Of a stretch of 64,000 nt of DNA, positions 63,514 to 64,000 are shown one piece after another. Source of the DNA: an uncultured Kocuria sp. (GTDB taxonomy: Bacteria; Actinomycetota; Actinomycetes; Actinomycetales; Micrococcaceae); assembly GCF_947500125.1 (NCBI RefSeq), contig NZ_CANMRA010000022.1:1-64000 (forward strand). The letters run 5' to 3'. The notes below the pieces were generated by a model that made no database searches, was not told the origin of the DNA, and worked only from the letters and a program-made list of their open reading frames with translations. Each line of letters starts with the position of its first letter. Within the stretch, counting starts at the first letter, position 1. The position numbers and the translations under genes are program-made.

Positions 63514-64000
63514 ATGACCCGATCCCACGGCGGCGGGGCGTTCCCCGACCCGGTCTCCGAGCTCGACCAGCCGCTGGCCCGGCTGCTGGGCCGGACCACG
63601 GCCGACCAGCTGGCCCGCCAGCTCTCGGTGTCCACGATCGGGCAGCTGCTCGACCACTTCCCCCGCAGGTACATGCCGCGGGGCGAGCTCACCCCGTTCT
63701 CGGAGCTGCGCATCGACCAGCAGGTGACCATCGTGGCCGAGGTCGTGCACGCCTCCACCCGCCAGATGCGCTCCCGGCGCGGGTCCATCACGGACGTGGT
63801 GATCACGGACCGCGTCTCCTCCGATCCGCACCGGCTCTTCGCGGACGGGGACCCCGGCCCGGGCCGGACGATGCGGCTGAGCTTCTTCAACGCCTGGACC
63901 GCGGCCAGGGACCTGCCCCCGGGCACGCACGCCCTGTTCTCCGGGAAGGTCGGGCTCTACAACGGCGCCGTGACCATGACGAACCCGCACTACGCGATCC
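63514..64000 (+). CDS. recG: ATP-dependent DNA helicase RecG (N-terminal part)
   Basis: The first 162 codons of RecG, cut by the right edge. Residues to about 60 fit the N-terminal helical region (LDQPLARLLGRTTADQLARQL, VSTIGQLLDHFPRRYM), followed by the OB/wedge domain that recognises branched DNA. Helicase motifs would be beyond the window. RecG rescues stalled replication forks. ATG 63514 starts 12 bp after the DAK2 stop, so co-expression is likely. Confidence 0.92.
   Translation, partial: MTRSHGGGAFPDPVSELDQPLARLLGRTTADQLARQLSVSTIGQLLDHFPRRYMPRGELTPFSELRIDQQVTIVAEVVHASTRQMRSRRGSITDVVITDRVSSDPHRLFADGDPGPGRTMRLSFFNAWTAARDLPPGTHALFSGKVGLYNGAVTMTNPHYAI

Overview
The window is GC-rich actinobacterial chromosome. 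Mycothiol-linked formaldehyde metabolism (S-(hydroxymethyl)mycothiol dehydrogenase), DUF3515, DUF4193, an IclR-type leucine regulator and frequent leaderless starts all point to Actinobacteria. The gene set and the many GTG starts fit Micrococcaceae, perhaps Kocuria; the genus is inference. I see no phage, insertion sequence, plasmid or CRISPR signature.

Layout. 1-16.7 kb: mixed transport, redox and regulatory genes. These are a cut ADP-ribosylglycohydrolase, an aquaporin, an MFS-like protein, the mscR/MBL formaldehyde pair, YihY, a transglutaminase-like protein, MarR, an RND exporter, malate:quinone oxidoreductase, a peptide-type binding lipoprotein, Bcp, a second MarR, tRNA-Leu and tRNA-Lys. 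16.8-31 kb: branched-chain amino acid block. A leader-peptide attenuator precedes ilvBNC. CPBP protease, AIM24, metG, leuB, ilvE, an FAH-family hydrolase and gltX follow, then a cupin, tRNA-Gln and two identical tRNA-Glu genes. 31-49 kb: accessory and stress functions. These include a thioredoxin-reductase-like flavoprotein, OsmC, a DUF1624/DUF418-type membrane protein, TerC behind a probable manganese (yybP-ykoY) riboswitch, and a translationally coupled trio (carboxylate-amine ligase plus two alpha/beta hydrolases). YetF, a CPA1 antiporter, a potassium-channel-like protein, a quinone reductase, two coupled dynamin-like GTPases and a receiver-like/flavoprotein fusion complete it. 49-64 kb: divergent IclR regulator and leuCD, then murA-plsC-gpsA-ddl, a sortase/substrate and ABC-export insert with DUF4193, and finally DUF3515, thiL, a DAK2 protein and the start of recG.

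How it works together. A TCTCA-N5-TGRGA-type operator occurs upstream of ilvBNC, upstream of leuB, and between the divergent iclR and leuCD genes. In iclR it sits exactly between -35 and -10. This looks like an LtbR/NdgR regulon caught in one window, with transcription attenuation as a second layer on ilvBNC. At least nine starts show a -10 hexamer ending 6-7 nt before ATG/GTG, the signature of leaderless mRNAs. A different palindrome, TAAG-N4-CTTA, precedes both the second marR gene and a flavoprotein gene 15 kb away. GltX lies beside tRNA-Gln and tRNA-Glu, both likely substrates if the organism lacks GlnRS.
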